Assembly: GCA_023525975.1 (NCBI GenBank)
Contig: CM042025.1
Location: 2,619,001-2,683,000 of the forward strand
Direction of reading: 5' to 3'
Origin: Smallanthus sonchifolius
Taxonomy: Eukaryota; Streptophyta; Magnoliopsida; Asterales; Asteraceae
Length of the DNA stretch: 64,000 nt
Under the pieces are notes generated by a model. That model saw nothing but the letters and a program-made list of their open reading frames with translations. It searched no databases and had not been told where the DNA came from. Both the position numbers and the translations under genes were made by a program. Shown here one piece after another: positions 11,330 through 23,035 of this stretch (its first letter is position 1; every line of letters starts with the position of its first letter).

Positions 11330-11863
11330 GGACTCCACAAACCACTCAATGACGGTTAATAGATCTTACCATATTATCTTATACACTTACCATATTTGTA
11401 TATGTTAGTCTTGTACGTCATTTGAGCAGGCTTAGGCCTCTATTTCATATACAGACTGACTGGGCCATTAGAACTAAGCTTCAAACCAGGTCCTTTCTAG
11501 CATCTTTTATATTTGTCTCTCGAGCACTAGAACATTGATCTAGATGATAATCCTAATAAGAACAAGGGTAAAACCCATGGCGGATCCATGTACTATCAAA
11601 CACACACATTAGAAAACCGAACCAAGCTCGACTGATTGAGATCTCAAGCTACTATAGACTTAACACTTCAAACACCAAGACTGCCTCCAAAAACCACATT
11701 TTTGTATCAACTTCTTACATGTTTTTATTAAAATTTCATTATTTTGGCCTTAAATATGATAACCAACATGAGGTTTTTCAAAACCAAATATGTATATCTA
11801 ATCACCCACTTTACTTAAAACCATAACCTCTTCCACACATGTTAACTTTTGCATTCAATACAC
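11330..11863. other. Intergenic DNA
   Basis: No gene or element with clear ends was recognised. Confidence 0.35.
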
Positions 11864-11871
11864 CTTATGTT

Positions 11872-12088
11872 CATTGGCGGACCCAGAAAATTTGTTCATG
11901 GGAGTCGAAAATTTTTTGGGTCGGTTGACTAGTGATATATAACACTAAAAAAAAATTCATGCGGGGGCAATCGGGGGGCTATTGTACAATTTTATAGGAG
12001 GCTATCGGGATTTTAACGCTTATATAACACTAAAAAAAATTCATGGAGGGTGGTTGTCCCCCATTCGATGTATGTAGGTCCGCCTATG
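11872..12088. mobile_element. hAT-like MITE with 8-bp target duplication
   Basis: The terminal repeats are CATTGGCGGACCCAG and, inverted at the right end, CATAGGCGGACCTAC. Flanks CTTATGTT (11864-11871) and ATTATGTT (12089-12096) match at seven of eight positions. The inside has a duplicated CACTAAAAAAAATTCATG segment and G-rich tracts. It does not encode a protein. Confidence 0.7.
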
Positions 12089-12509
12089 ATTATGTTTAAT
12101 AAGAATACCTTAAATCTAAGAAATCTAACAACCCCAAACCTTCTCGGTAATTGTTTTTCTGTCGACCAACAAATAACTTCAATGTGCAATTAATGCTAAT
12201 AAGAATTAAAATAGGCGTAATTGATCTATTATATTGACCAAGTCTATGAGCAATATTATCAAATGTCTTAGATCACGTTTAGAAGCCACAATACCATTAA
12301 TGGCTTTGCCAAGTTGCGAGCTCTTCCAGCAATGACCACCACTACAGTTGCACGATCATCTACAAGTGCATACTAGTTAATTTTCCAAAACATTGTTTAG
12401 TGATAATAAAATGAAACTCATAGACATACATACATATATGCACATACATACATACGTATATGCATATTATATTTATATTTTTATGTGTATTTAGACAAGA
12501 GATACAACT

Positions 12510-12730
12510 TTTTTTTTTGAACGGCAACACCTATATATTCTACGATAGTTGGGTTTCCCCGAGGCAACACCTATAACATCCAGGGCAGCCCATCCTAAGA
12601 GGAACCCTCCCAGTTGGGTAAACCCTCTTACCTGGCCACATACCCCTTTTTTTTTTGTGACCCGGATTCGAACCGGCGACCTTCCATTTGGAAGTCACCG
12701 GGGTACCGCCAGGACAAAGCGCCTTTGGTA
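12510..12730 (-). mobile_element. tRNA-derived SINE
   Basis: On the minus strand a pol III box B, GGTTCGAATCCGGGTC, lies near the head and the element ends in an A-run (the T-run at 12509-12518 on plus). Perfect 13-bp target duplications AAGAGATACAACT flank it (12497-12509 and 12731-12743). Confidence 0.85.
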
Positions 12731-12884
12731 AAGAGATACAACTAACGTATCAGTTTGTTGCTAACAGAAACGTCTTGAAAGTACAAATACAGTTAAATTT
12801 TTTAGGCAAACCTAGTAAAATTTTATTTGATTTTCATAATCTGATTATTGTATTCACATAAAAATAATAAAATGAATCATAATA

Positions 12885-13578
12885 TCTATACCTAATAAAT
12901 AAGTAATTTGTTACGTCACGTGTCACAATGTTGTGAGATTCATTTTACCGCTTATATTTAAATATATCTTCTATACATGATTAATTGTTTAATTAATAAT
13001 TCAAATAATGTTGTCAATTGTGATTAGTTTAATTTAAGCTAATGATTTTGTCAAACATATTTTATCTCAAAATGTAGTTTTATATATTTTTTTAAATCTT
13101 CATTATTAATTGTTTAATATTTCATTTATTAACCCGTATAAACAAATATCAATGTTTTCATAACCGGATCGGACAACGAACCTGCCGCCTTAGAAGTTCA
13201 CTAGTTGGACTGGACAGACTGGATTTAAGAACCGGATAACGCCATAAATAATATAAAAACTAAAACTATGTGTATATTTATACAAAATATATAAACGTTT
13301 TTTTTATGTAAATTTGTAATTTTAATGACATATAAAGGTTTAAATAAATAAAATATGCAACTTAAAATACTAAATTAATCAGAAAATGAGATTTTGAAGG
13401 AAAAAATACAAAAAAAAAGTTTGAAATCCGGTCCAACCACCCGGTCCGGTTCACCGGTCCAATCACCCAACCGGTTCAAATTAAAGTGGTTTAACTACAC
13501 ACAACCGTACCGGTTATGTGTCCGGTTCCAATCCAATTCTAAAAACCATGTCGTGTAATACACAGGTTTCTAGCCTAG
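12885..13578 (+). mobile_element. Non-autonomous Helitron
   Basis: It starts TCTATACCTAATAAATAAG after an A and ends in a hairpin region CGTGTAATACACAGG, then CTAG followed by T. This gives the Helitron signature of 5' TC, 3' CTRR and insertion between A and T. The interior is AT-rich and non-coding. A GC-richer block at about 13150-13550 has ACCGG-type motifs and roughly inverted ends, so it may be a nested hAT-like insertion. Confidence 0.75.
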
Positions 13579-13881
13579 TTTTCAAATACAGCCGATACTT
13601 AAATCACGCCATTTTGTAATATTGTAGCTATTTTATAAGGAAAGTTGTATTATTATTTTTTTAATAAATTGTAAATTTGTCAAACATTAAATCTGAAAAT
13701 TGGCATGTGTTGGTTTTCAAACACTCACCGTCTGACCATGAAAAACGAAGCTTCACTGGTTTCTACATCAAATATTCAGTGATTATTTTGTCTTCCTCTC
13801 ATACTTGATTTTTCAACACAAGAAATATATATTTTTGTTTTCTATATCAAAACAAATAAAAGTATAAAATATAATAGAGGG
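13579..13881. other. AT-rich spacer between a Helitron and a MITE
   Basis: About 300 bp without a recognisable gene or element. Confidence 0.4.
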
Positions 13882-14204
13882 GCAATTACATATATCCCCC
13901 TAAAAACTTCATTAATTACATATATACTCAGCTCAAAATTTTATTTATGTATATCCCCTTCATAACTACAAATATACCCAACTGGATGATGGAATCGATC
14001 AGAAGCAACGCTGGATGTTGGAAACGAGCGGAGCGGGAATCAGAAGGTTAGGAATGAGAACAATGGAATTAGAAGCGTCATAATTTTTGTAAGGTTAAAA
14101 GTCTAATTTTATTTTATAAAAGAATGGGATATATGTAATTTATGTTTTAGGTTGGGTATATATGTAATTAAAGTTGAAAATAGGGAGATATATGTAATTC
14201 TACG
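13882..14204. mobile_element. MITE with inverted ends of about 55 bp
   Basis: The left end CAATTACATATATCCCCCTA and the following ATTAATTACATATATAC recur inverted at the right end (TAGGGAGATATATGTAATTC and GTATATATGTAATTA). It has no coding capacity, and the target duplication was not resolved. Confidence 0.7.
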
Positions 14205-14319
14205 ATGTCTATTAAAATTGTCATGTAATATATTATCGTTTATACATTTTAATAAAACAAACTTTAACTTTATTAGCATTTGATGCAATATATAACTTAC
14301 AAAGGTTAGATGATTACAT

Positions 14320-14570
14320 AAAACGAGTTTACCGGACTTGCTAACCGGCCTGCGACACACACGCCCAATCGAAGGAAACAACCGACTCACGCATCCAAAC
14401 CAGGCCATGGTGTGGGGTTCAAACTGCTATCTCTGCCCAACGATCGCATTACGTTCAAACCAATGACCTGGTATTCCTGGATCATCGCCGTAAGCGGGCC
14501 ACCCAAAGTGTTACATGTGAGAATCGAACATGGGTCTTCTTTGGACCACCAGGCCACTTTAGGAGTAGTT
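14320..14570 (-). mobile_element. tRNA-derived SINE with 15-bp target duplication
   Basis: The minus strand begins near a box-A-like GTGGCCTGGTGGTCC and has a box-B-like TGTTCGATTCTCA. Perfect direct repeats GTTAGATGATTACAT occupy 14305-14319 and 14571-14585. The exact duplication indicates retroposition with little decay at the flanks. Confidence 0.85.
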
Positions 14571-14734
14571 GTTAGATGATTACATTTAGTAAATCTTGAA
14601 ATATAACCACTATATACATAACAAATGTGATGTGTTTGTGTGTATAAAGTTTCAATTTACACATCTGGAAATAATTACTTATGTGGCATGCCATGCAAGC
14701 CCGGTTTATATAAACATCAAATAAGTTGCTGGTT

Positions 14735-14866
14735 ACCATTGGGGTTGGTGGTCTAATAACAGAGGAAATCCTTTAAGAACATCAAAGTTCAAGAAGGTAA
14801 TGGGTTCAAGTGATACTAATATAACCCACAGGAATTAAGAAATTTGCCTTTCAAAAAAATAAAAAT
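14735..14866 (+). mobile_element. Short tRNA-derived SINE
   Basis: The head contains GGGTTGGTGGTCTAATA as a box A candidate and GGGTTCAAGT as box B, and the tail is an A-rich tract. The flanks AAATAAGTTGCT(G/C)GTT at 14719-14734 and 14867-14882 differ at one base, consistent with a target duplication. Confidence 0.8.
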
Positions 14867-15092
14867 AAATAAGTTGCTCGTTGAAGATTTTTTAGCTTAA
14901 CTTTTACACCAAATAATAACATAAAAAAAAATTACAATTAATATGACAGATAAATTTGGTTACAATTAATATGATGAAATTTACCTTAAATTTAAGAACA
15001 TTTCAGTATATAGTGAAGTTCAAAAATAGTGGTCCACGTTAAATTAATAACAATTATGATCTTTAAAACTAGTTTATTAACATATAATAAAT

Positions 15093-15421
15093 AGCAACTT
15101 CCAATGTGGTGTAGTGGTAGGAAACTTGTATTCTTTAAAAAAGACCCGGGTTCTATCCCCACAGTCATCACTTTGGGAGGGGCATGGTGACTCAATTAAG
15201 GAAGACTGGGATCTTTGTGATCTCCGGTTCGATCCAGAGGGCGTCCGGGTTTTACCACCAGTGGGCTTTCTGGCGGGTGGATTTTTCCCGGAACTGGAGA
15301 TAACTTGGGGCGCTTAAGGGCTCCGTACGGCTGGGTTGGGCCAGCTGGCGGTGGCCTTTTGCCAATGGATCACCCCGTACGGAGTACCTAGACAATTCTC
15401 TGTTTGTTGGCCGTTAAAAAA
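15093..15421 (+). mobile_element. tRNA-derived SINE, about 330 bp
   Basis: Box A TGGTGTAGTGGTAG and box B GGGTTCTATCCCC are near the head, and the 3' end is an A-run after GGCCGTT. The perfect target duplication AACATATAATAAAT flanks it at 15079-15092 and 15422-15435. It shares its tail with the SINE at 16262. Confidence 0.88.
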
Positions 15422-15435
15422 AACATATAATAAAT

Positions 15436-16032
15436 GGAAGTAGAGTTTTGAGTTTTAAAGTGCATTAAATATTATGTGTAATTGACTTTGTGTAATCGAT
15501 CTAGTCATTCATGTTTCCCAAAGTCTTCTTGTTCACAAATTAGCATGATTAACTATAAAATAGACAAGTTGTGTTTAACTTATATTGAACATGTCAAATT
15601 GTGATGTTCATAATTTGCACCGACGATTGTAAAAATCATTACAATACACTCTATAATGTTAATTACAGTTTATAACCTCCTTAATTACTCTATTAGTTTT
15701 ATTTCCTAAAAATTCATATAAGTGGGTCGTGTTTACTAAGTTGAATATACAAATTTGTCCAAGACATTGACGTATACAGGGACTACCATATAAAACACTT
15801 AAAGAATGAACAGAAATTAAATTTTCGTAAATCATATACCGATATCTAGATAATTCTAATAGGAGCAACTTGACCAACAAATAACTAATGTTTTATTTTC
15901 TCTAATCATTCAACTATACGTTTTTCTTATTACTCTTCTTCCCATTTTATGATTTTTTTTTTATCAAGCTTTTTATTGAATATAATTTATCATTTCATAT
16001 TCATTTCTTTTCAAATCATGTAAACATACACA
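15436..16032. other. AT-rich intergenic DNA
   Basis: No supported gene. Confidence 0.4.
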
Positions 16033-16068
<36 letters not shown>

Positions 16069-16083
16069 TATTATTATTATTAT
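16033..16083. repeat. AAT/ATT microsatellite
   Basis: About twelve AAT units run straight into about five ATT units, so the tract is partly self-complementary. Confidence 0.95.
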
Positions 16084-16261
16084 AAACACACAAAATTCTT
16101 TAATCAACATTCAGGCTACCTAATTGTAGTTTGGAAACGAAAAGGATTAATAGTCAACTTCTCTAAACTGTTTGACTTTACTTTCATCATCATATATTGA
16201 TCCTATATACTATTTCATCATTAGTATATAACTATATAACTAGATAATAAAATTTATGCCA

Positions 16262-16600
16262 ATGAGCTGGTGGTGGAGTGGTAAGGGAGAGACTTGGTGT
16301 TCCTTGTGACCCTGGTTCGATCCCTGCCCTCCCCATTAGTTTCTGCGGCATGCAAATGAGACCTAGTTCTTAGGCTGATACACCTGGGTTTTACCCACGC
16401 CGAACCAGGGTTCGAGCCTCGGCTCTCCCTCAAGCCCGGAAGGGGCCGTATTGGGTGGGATTTTTCCTTGGATGTTCTCCAACTCTCACGCCAAGTGGGC
16501 CCGGTTAAGACAACATATTGGCCGGAGTTGAACGAGGCTCTCCCATGTGACGGGGGGTGCGACGTCACAACATTCAATGTTCGCCGTTCAAAAAAAAAAT
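16262..16600 (+). mobile_element. tRNA-derived SINE, same family as 15093
   Basis: Box A TGGTGGAGTGGTAAG and box B GGTTCGATCCCTG are at tRNA-like spacing. The 3' end GTTCGCCGTTCAAAAAAAA resembles the tail of the SINE at 15093. The flanks share an AAAATTTAT-like duplication that is short and imperfect. Confidence 0.8.
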
Positions 16601-18636
16601 TTTATTTTCCAAAAATTAGAGTGTTATTCACATTTTTTTAACTTAGCCGGTTGGCCTAACCAATTAAAATGGAAAGCGCTAGTGCCACCGATTAAGTTAC
16701 GAGCTAAGGGTAGAAGGGACACAACCCTAGCTACCCTAAGTATCCAATGTGATCTCACCAATGAGGGAGTATCACATCATTTTTATCCAAATCTCTTACA
16801 AACTACCCAAATTGGTAGAGACACAACCCAAAGTAACCTAATTCTTTTTTATTTCCATTTTTTAAATTAAAATTAATATTTAAAACTAATTTCATTAATT
16901 CAAAACAATAAAAAAAGAGAACATAGCAATATCTATAAAAAAAATTACATAAAATAAATAAAAATAAAAACAATAATTTTCATTAAAAAAATACATAAGT
17001 ATTTAATTAAACTACTCTTCGTAGTAATAATTTACGATCCATATTTTAGTACAAAATTTAAAAGAAATTATTTGTAGATAGAAGAGTGTATTTTTTTTGC
17101 TGTGAGTAGAAAAATAAAAAAGGTTGATGTATTTATAGTGTTTAAAATTCAATTTTTTTTAAATAAAGGTAATAATACCGTTGAATTAGTTGTTGGGCAA
17201 CGGCTTCCCACTCTCCACACTCCGGTACTTATATCTGAGAACACTACCCGCATGAGGTACGCGCGAAGCTTGCGGCGATGTACCCGACGTACCTGCAATC
17301 TCTACATGAGGAACGCCCCTAGTACCCTAATAGACGAGACATACATGAGCCAATTCTAAGCGGTCAAAACCAATGCAAAAGCCGCTAATGCTCACCTCTT
17401 AATCTCTTATCTTGGTTGGTCGAGAGATTTTTTGATGAATAATCGGAGCTATTGTCTAGACAATATCTGGTTTTGAAAATGTTAAATTGTTAATCATACA
17501 TGTAGAATGATTGGATAAAGAATCAAATACACCGAAAGGTCAAAAGTTTAAGGTTTGGTGCCTAACCACCAATATTCTTACGTTAATTATGTGTTTTAGT
17601 TATCAAACTAAAAACATTATTAAATTTTTATTTCAACCTATAAATTTCCGATTAACATCACATTTTGTATTTGACGTGGCTACAAAAAGGGTTTTAGACA
17701 TTCATAAAAATGTGATTGGAAATTCAAAGAATTCATATGTGCTTTATCCTATTAATTTTTAGAAGCTTTATATATATTATATAAACAAATATAAATATAT
17801 ATGGGATAACAATTCATGGCATATTTAAATTGATTCCCAACATAACACAATCAATTATTGATCTCCCTATACTAAAGCAAGGACATACTACTATGCGGAT
17901 AACGCATACATGTCATGCGTACTTGATTATTTAAATAGGTAAACTGAATCAATTATTGTAGCTTCAAGAGATCCCTAGTGAAACCCTAAGAAAGTCTATG
18001 TGCTCGAGAGAGAATTGCTTAGGTGAATGATTAAACACCTTGATTATGTTCATGCTTCACAACAACATCGGTTAGTCTCACCACAAAGATAATGTGTGTC
18101 TGTATCGTTGTTCATACGGTTAAAGTGACGTGGCATGCGGTCCCCTATCCGTGTAAGATCTGGTTACATAGTTGTTAATAATTGATTAAATTGTTACCGA
18201 TGGTCCCACTTTGTTAAAAATGATTAGTCTTCTTGAAAGTTGTTTTCCATTTAGAATTTCTGATACAGACCGGTGCTGAGCTCCCCTAATCTGTGCCGGT
18301 ACATTGTTGTGTCCGACCCGATGTTGGGTATCCCAAATCACGCAAGTGTAATGCTTCGGTTTCGAACCAAATGGAGCGTGTACATTTAATAGGCTAACGT
18401 CTAAATCTAAACATATAAAATATACTTTTTCGAATCATTAAATTTTAATATATGATATAACGCTTTTAAAGCATGATTTAGAATAAATATGAAATTATAT
18501 TTCTCTACTTTAAGCGTTCAATCACTCTTTGTTTTTATTTTTATTTTTGTGGGCACGCGTCTCTTTGATGAATTAAATTATGTGGTAATGTCGAATAACT
18601 CTTTGATGAATTAAATTATGTGGTAATGTTTATAAA
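16601..18636. other. Intergenic DNA without a supported gene
   Basis: AT-rich apart from a moderate-GC patch at 17200-17360, where an 85-codon frame has no recognisable domain. Segments around 17880-18400 look repeat-like but have no visible ends. Confidence 0.4.
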
Positions 18637-18854
18637 TCTATACATACTAATAAATAAAGGTTTTGGATTGTCACATGTCACTCCCTCATGCCTCCTCACA
18701 TTAGTTTTCTCGCATCTCTCTCCTAATAAATGCACCTATATCTTATTAAATAATAATGATATTATAAATATATTATTAAAGAAGAATAATAATTATATTA
18801 AATAAGAATATATAATAAGAATTCAAAATATAACTAATTAAAGAAAAATACTAA
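18637..18854 (+). mobile_element. Helitron 5' fragment
   Basis: Begins TCTATACATACTAATAAATA preceded by A, with the family-typical AAAGGTTTTGG and GTCACATGTCACTC after it. No 3' hairpin or CTAG is found before the next Helitron start, so it is truncated. Confidence 0.6.
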
Positions 18855-19325
18855 TCTATACTCCCTAATAAATAAAGGTTTTTGTAAAATGGTTTTCCCA
18901 CCTAAAGTTTAATTATAATTTAAGATTTTAAACCTCTCACAAATAATAAATGTTTAACAAATATAATTGCTAAAATTATTTAATATCATTTGACTAAAAC
19001 TTAAAAACCGTTTGATTTGAAAATTTTGAACTTTGTATTATTTAAATTATAACAAAATCAATAAATTAACTCTCGCAAATTTACTATAATTAGAGAATTA
19101 AATTGACAATTTTTAAAAAAAATTAACAACTTATCTTTGTTAAGCAAATAACAATTAATCAAAATCAACTTTCTAGAATCTAAAAAAATTACCTTATGTA
19201 ATTTGGTTTTGTGAATGTAATTTTAATTTTATTTTTTTTCACTATGTAAAGTAATTCTTATTTAGACACTTATGAATAATATATGTTTTTTTCATTAACC
19301 GTGTAATACACGGGAACTAACCTAG
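18855..19325 (+). mobile_element. Non-autonomous Helitron, about 470 bp
   Basis: The 5' end is TCTATACTCCCTAATAAATA after an A. The 3' end has the palindrome CCGTGTAATACACGG, then AACTAACCTAG followed by T. It sits directly behind the truncated copy at 18637. Confidence 0.78.
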
Positions 19326-19660
19326 TAATGTAATGTAAAGGGGCAAATGCTTAATTACATGTAACCAGCTCTAGTTGCCGCCCACTCCAAAGTTGACCAT
19401 TCACATTAATCTACCAAATTCATTCACTCGACACAATCTTAATATTTAAAATATATATCCACAATATTTTCAATATCTATATCTAATCAATATTAGTGGG
19501 AAGAAGGTTAACATGAAGAATAAATAAAATAAATATATAAAGAAAGTTATTTTTTTAATTAATTTTTAGTTTTTATGCATAATGATGCACAAAAGGTAAA
19601 AATATAAAATAATGAAGCATAATGAAGGAATGTTTTATTTATTTCTATGTTTTGTAAGGG

Positions 19661-20165
19661 TTGTAAACAAGTAGAACCGTTCCTAAGTGCTCTTTAGCTA
19701 CTTGAGACCGGCTTGATATAATCTCGAATTGAGCCGAGCTTAAACAAGCTCAAGCCCGAACTATATAATAAAAATCGACAAGGTTTGCAAACATAAAGGA
19801 GTATGTTGTTTATATCTAAGACCCTAAGCTCGAGCTAGGCTCGTTTAGAGTTTTATATCCAAAGCTCAAACTTGATTCGTGAGAAATTGTTTAAGTTCAA
19901 ACTCAGGTATGCTCACCTCGTTTATTATTTATTAACTATTACTTATTATATATATATATATATTAAATAATAACTATTATATTTATACAAATAATATGTT
20001 CGTTTAGGATTGCGAACCTAGCCGAGTTCGGTATATGAAGCTCGGGCACGGGCTCGTTTATTAAACGAGCTGATTTCAGGTTCGAGCTCTTTTAAGTTCA
20101 ACTCTAATTGAGTTTTTAACGAACCGGACTCGAGTGGCTTGCGAGCGGATCTACTCGTTTACACT
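19661..20165. mobile_element. Degenerate non-autonomous DNA transposon, hAT-like
   Basis: The left end TTGTAAACAAGTAGAACCG and the right end, inverted, TGTAAACGAGTAGATCCGC form terminal repeats. Between them are many copies of GAGCTCG/GCTCGAG-type motifs, as in the subterminal repeats of hAT and CACTA elements. No transposase is present and no clean target duplication is seen. Confidence 0.6.
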
Positions 20166-20884
20166 TTAAATGGAGAAGGGTGGAGGCTCAGGTAGAGTTA
20201 AAGGCATCGACCACTTAGTCTTGATAGAAGAGAAGAAACAAGCATGTGGTCAGCATGGACTCATGTGTGAAGACAGTAAAGTGATGGCGAGTTGCGAATA
20301 TGGCAGCAAGCGACACAATGCGGGATGTGAGTTCAAAGAACTATGACTATGATCGCTACAACAAGATCTATGACTTAGTGACGAGTGGTGTGGTGTCAGG
20401 AGCTATGATAACGACAATAAGATCTATAGATGTGGTGGTAAGTGTTGTGGCAACAGACATTACGACTATACTGGAAAGTGGCACGACAATATGACTACGA
20501 CATCAGGACATGCGACCGTGGTACGACAACGAATGTGTTTGTAGTTTTAGAAAAATATATAAATTAGTAGAATGGCAAAAGTGATTTCAATGTGTGACAA
20601 TGTGTTTAAACCTTAATGAAAGAATAGATTTGCATCACCTTTAACTTGACACAACCATACTTGATTTAAAAAGTAAAACATACAACACGAATAAACCTAT
20701 GAAAATAAATAGAAAATATAAATGATATATAAAAGGGAAATATTAACTGGTGGTTTATTCCTATAAAAGAATTAAGACAAGATACAAGTATATATTATTT
20801 AACACCAACATGATGACAACTTTGTCTCTTCCCTTCCTAACTAAATACCTCCCATGCACACGTTGACTTCCACCTTAATGTTTG
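20166..20884. other. Spacer upstream of the pectin methylesterase gene
   Basis: A 64-codon frame at 20300-20494 lacks any known domain and is probably chance. Promoter of the downstream gene lies at the right end. Confidence 0.4.
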
Positions 20885-20893
20885 TATATAAAT
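20885..20893 (+). promoter_or_regulatory. TATA box of the pectin methylesterase gene
   Basis: TATATAAAT lies 47-55 bp before the ATG, which implies a very short 5' leader. Confidence 0.65.
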
Positions 20894-20939
20894 CCCTAAC
20901 CCTTCTCATCTACTTGACCATCATCTCAACCTTCCATCA

Positions 20940-23035
20940 ATGGCTTCCACCACCACCACCTTCTTCTCCATCCTCATCCTCCTCACATACGCCGCAACCG
21001 CCGCCACATCCCAACCACCACCCTCCTCCTCCTCTACCGTCTGCCAATACACCCCATACCCATCATTCTGCCAAACCTCCCTCCCCATCAACAACTCCTC
21101 CGCCACCATTTACGACTACGGCCGCCTCTCCATCCGTAAATCAATCTCCGCGGCTTCCAAATTCTCGAATTTAATCGATAAATACCTTACCAACTCTGCC
21201 AGTTTAACCACCGAAGCAATCCGTGCACTCCAAGATTGCCGGTACCTAGCCGGAGTAAATCTTGAGTTTCTTTCAACCGCTTTTGAAACCCTAAACACAA
21301 CCCAATCCATCCTTTCCGACACCAAATCCGAAGACATACAAACGATTCTTAGTGCCATCTTAACCAACACCGAAACATGCATAGACGGTTTACAAGCAAA
21401 TGCGGCTTCTTGGAGCTCGAAAAACGGCATTGTGGCTCCTATCAAAGATGATAACAAATTATATAGTGTCTCATTAGCCCTTGTTAACAAAGGATGGGGT
21501 AGTAAAAGAAGTAAAAAGCTCCATAAACATAAGGGTGTCAAAAATGGTCAACTTGAGGCTATTTCGGAATCGGTTGGCCGGAGAAAGCTTCTTCAGGCTG
21601 GTGGCTCCGGGAACCAGGTGGTTGTTAGTCAAGATGGCTCCGGGAACTTTACAACCATCACTGATGCTGTCAACTTTGCTCCCAACAATTCTGCTGCTTC
21701 TGCTGGATATTTTGTGATTTATGTGAAATCTGGAGTTTATGAGGAGTATGTTAATATTCCGAAGAACAAGAAGTATTTGATGATGGTCGGAGATGGTATT
21801 AATCAGACGGTGATCACCGGAAATCGCAGCGTCATTGATGGTTGGACCACCTTCAATTCTGCCACATTTAGTAAGCAATTCAGTTTCGTTATATTTTATG
21901 TGTGTTTGGATAATCAAATTAAAATGAAATATTGAAATGTTAAAATTAAGTTGGGACTTTCATGATTTTATGGTTCGGTTACGGTTTTAAAAAATTTAAT
22001 AACCGAAAAACCAAACCAAATAAAAATTTAGTGATTCAATGGTTTTTAAACGGATTTTGTGGTTCGGTTATGATTATGTTTACATAAATCGTGAAATAAT
22101 CAAACGGTTTTAATTATTCTCTAAAATTTATACCAAAATATAAGATGTTTAAATTTTTTTTTTAATTAATTATATATTATTGAAAATTTTATAATATTAT
22201 AAAATGTCCAGTTCAATTTCAAAAACATTGATTTCTATATTTATTTGAGATAAAAGTAGGTATTTGTGAATTTTTATTTAATTCAAAGAAAACAATTTAT
22301 AAAGTCAACGTCTGACCATGTGAATCTCTTTACCCAATCTCTACAGTCGTGGTGTCGCCTAACTTCGTCGCCGTCAACCTCACAATCCGCAACACCGCCG
22401 GAGCAATCAAGCACCAAGCCGTAGCCTTACGAAACGGCGCCGATCTATCAACGTTTTACAAGTGCAGCTTCGAAGGATACCAAGACACATTATACGCACA
22501 TTCCCTCCGTCAATTCTACCGAGAATGCGACGTTTACGGCACCGTCGACTTCATATTCGGAAACGCCGCCGCCGTCCTCCAAAACTGCAACTTATACCCC
22601 CGGTTACCGATGTCCGGTCAATTCAACGCAATTACAGCACAGGGAAGAACCGATCCCGGTCAGAACACCGGCACATCGATCCAGAAGTGTAACATTAGGG
22701 CAGCTGATGATTTGGCGGAGAATAATGGTACGACGGTAACGTACTTAGGTCGGCCGTGGAAGGAATATTCCCGAACGGTTTATATGCAATCGTTTATGGA
22801 CTCGTTGATTGCTCCGGCGGGGTGGTCGGTGTGGTCCGGTGACTTTGCGTTGAATACTTCGTATTATGCTGAGTTTAATAACTCCGGGCTGGGGTCGGAT
22901 ACTAGCCGGAGAGTTACATGGCTGGGATTTCATATTATCAACGAGACTGATGCGGTTAATTTTACGGTGTCCGCTTTCATCTCCGGTGATGCCTTTTTGC
23001 CTCAGACCGGCGTGCCTTATGACGGTGGGTTATGA
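20940..23035 (+). CDS. Type I pectin methylesterase with PMEI pro-domain, two exons, 539 residues
   Basis: Exon 1 is 20940-21870 and exon 2 is 22347-23035; the GT-AG intron is phase 1 and restores FIVVSPNFVAVN. The enzyme (EC 3.1.1.11) removes methyl esters from wall homogalacturonan. Residues 1-24 are a signal peptide, followed by an inhibitor-like pro-domain with its paired cysteines (about 35-190). A subtilase processing motif RRKLL lies near 215-219, followed by the catalytic beta-helix. Active-site signatures are GYQDTLY (Gln356, Asp357), DFIFGNAA (Asp378) and YLGRPW (Arg446, Trp448). The C-terminus GVPYDGGL is typical. The single intron falls at a site common in this family. No defect is seen. 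The product should be secreted, processed in the Golgi and active in the cell wall. Confidence 0.95.

Noticed and set aside
12650..12715. A tRNA gene, from the GGTTCGAATCC box B
   Set aside because: Acceptor stem and anticodon arm do not pair, and the piece lies inside a SINE with an A-tail and target duplications.
17102..17762. Two frames of 83-85 codons
   Set aside because: Low-complexity or AT-driven composition and no family signature.
20300..20494. 64-codon frame before the pectin methylesterase gene
   Set aside because: No similarity I recognise, and the sequence looks like a degenerate CGAC/ATGAC repeat.
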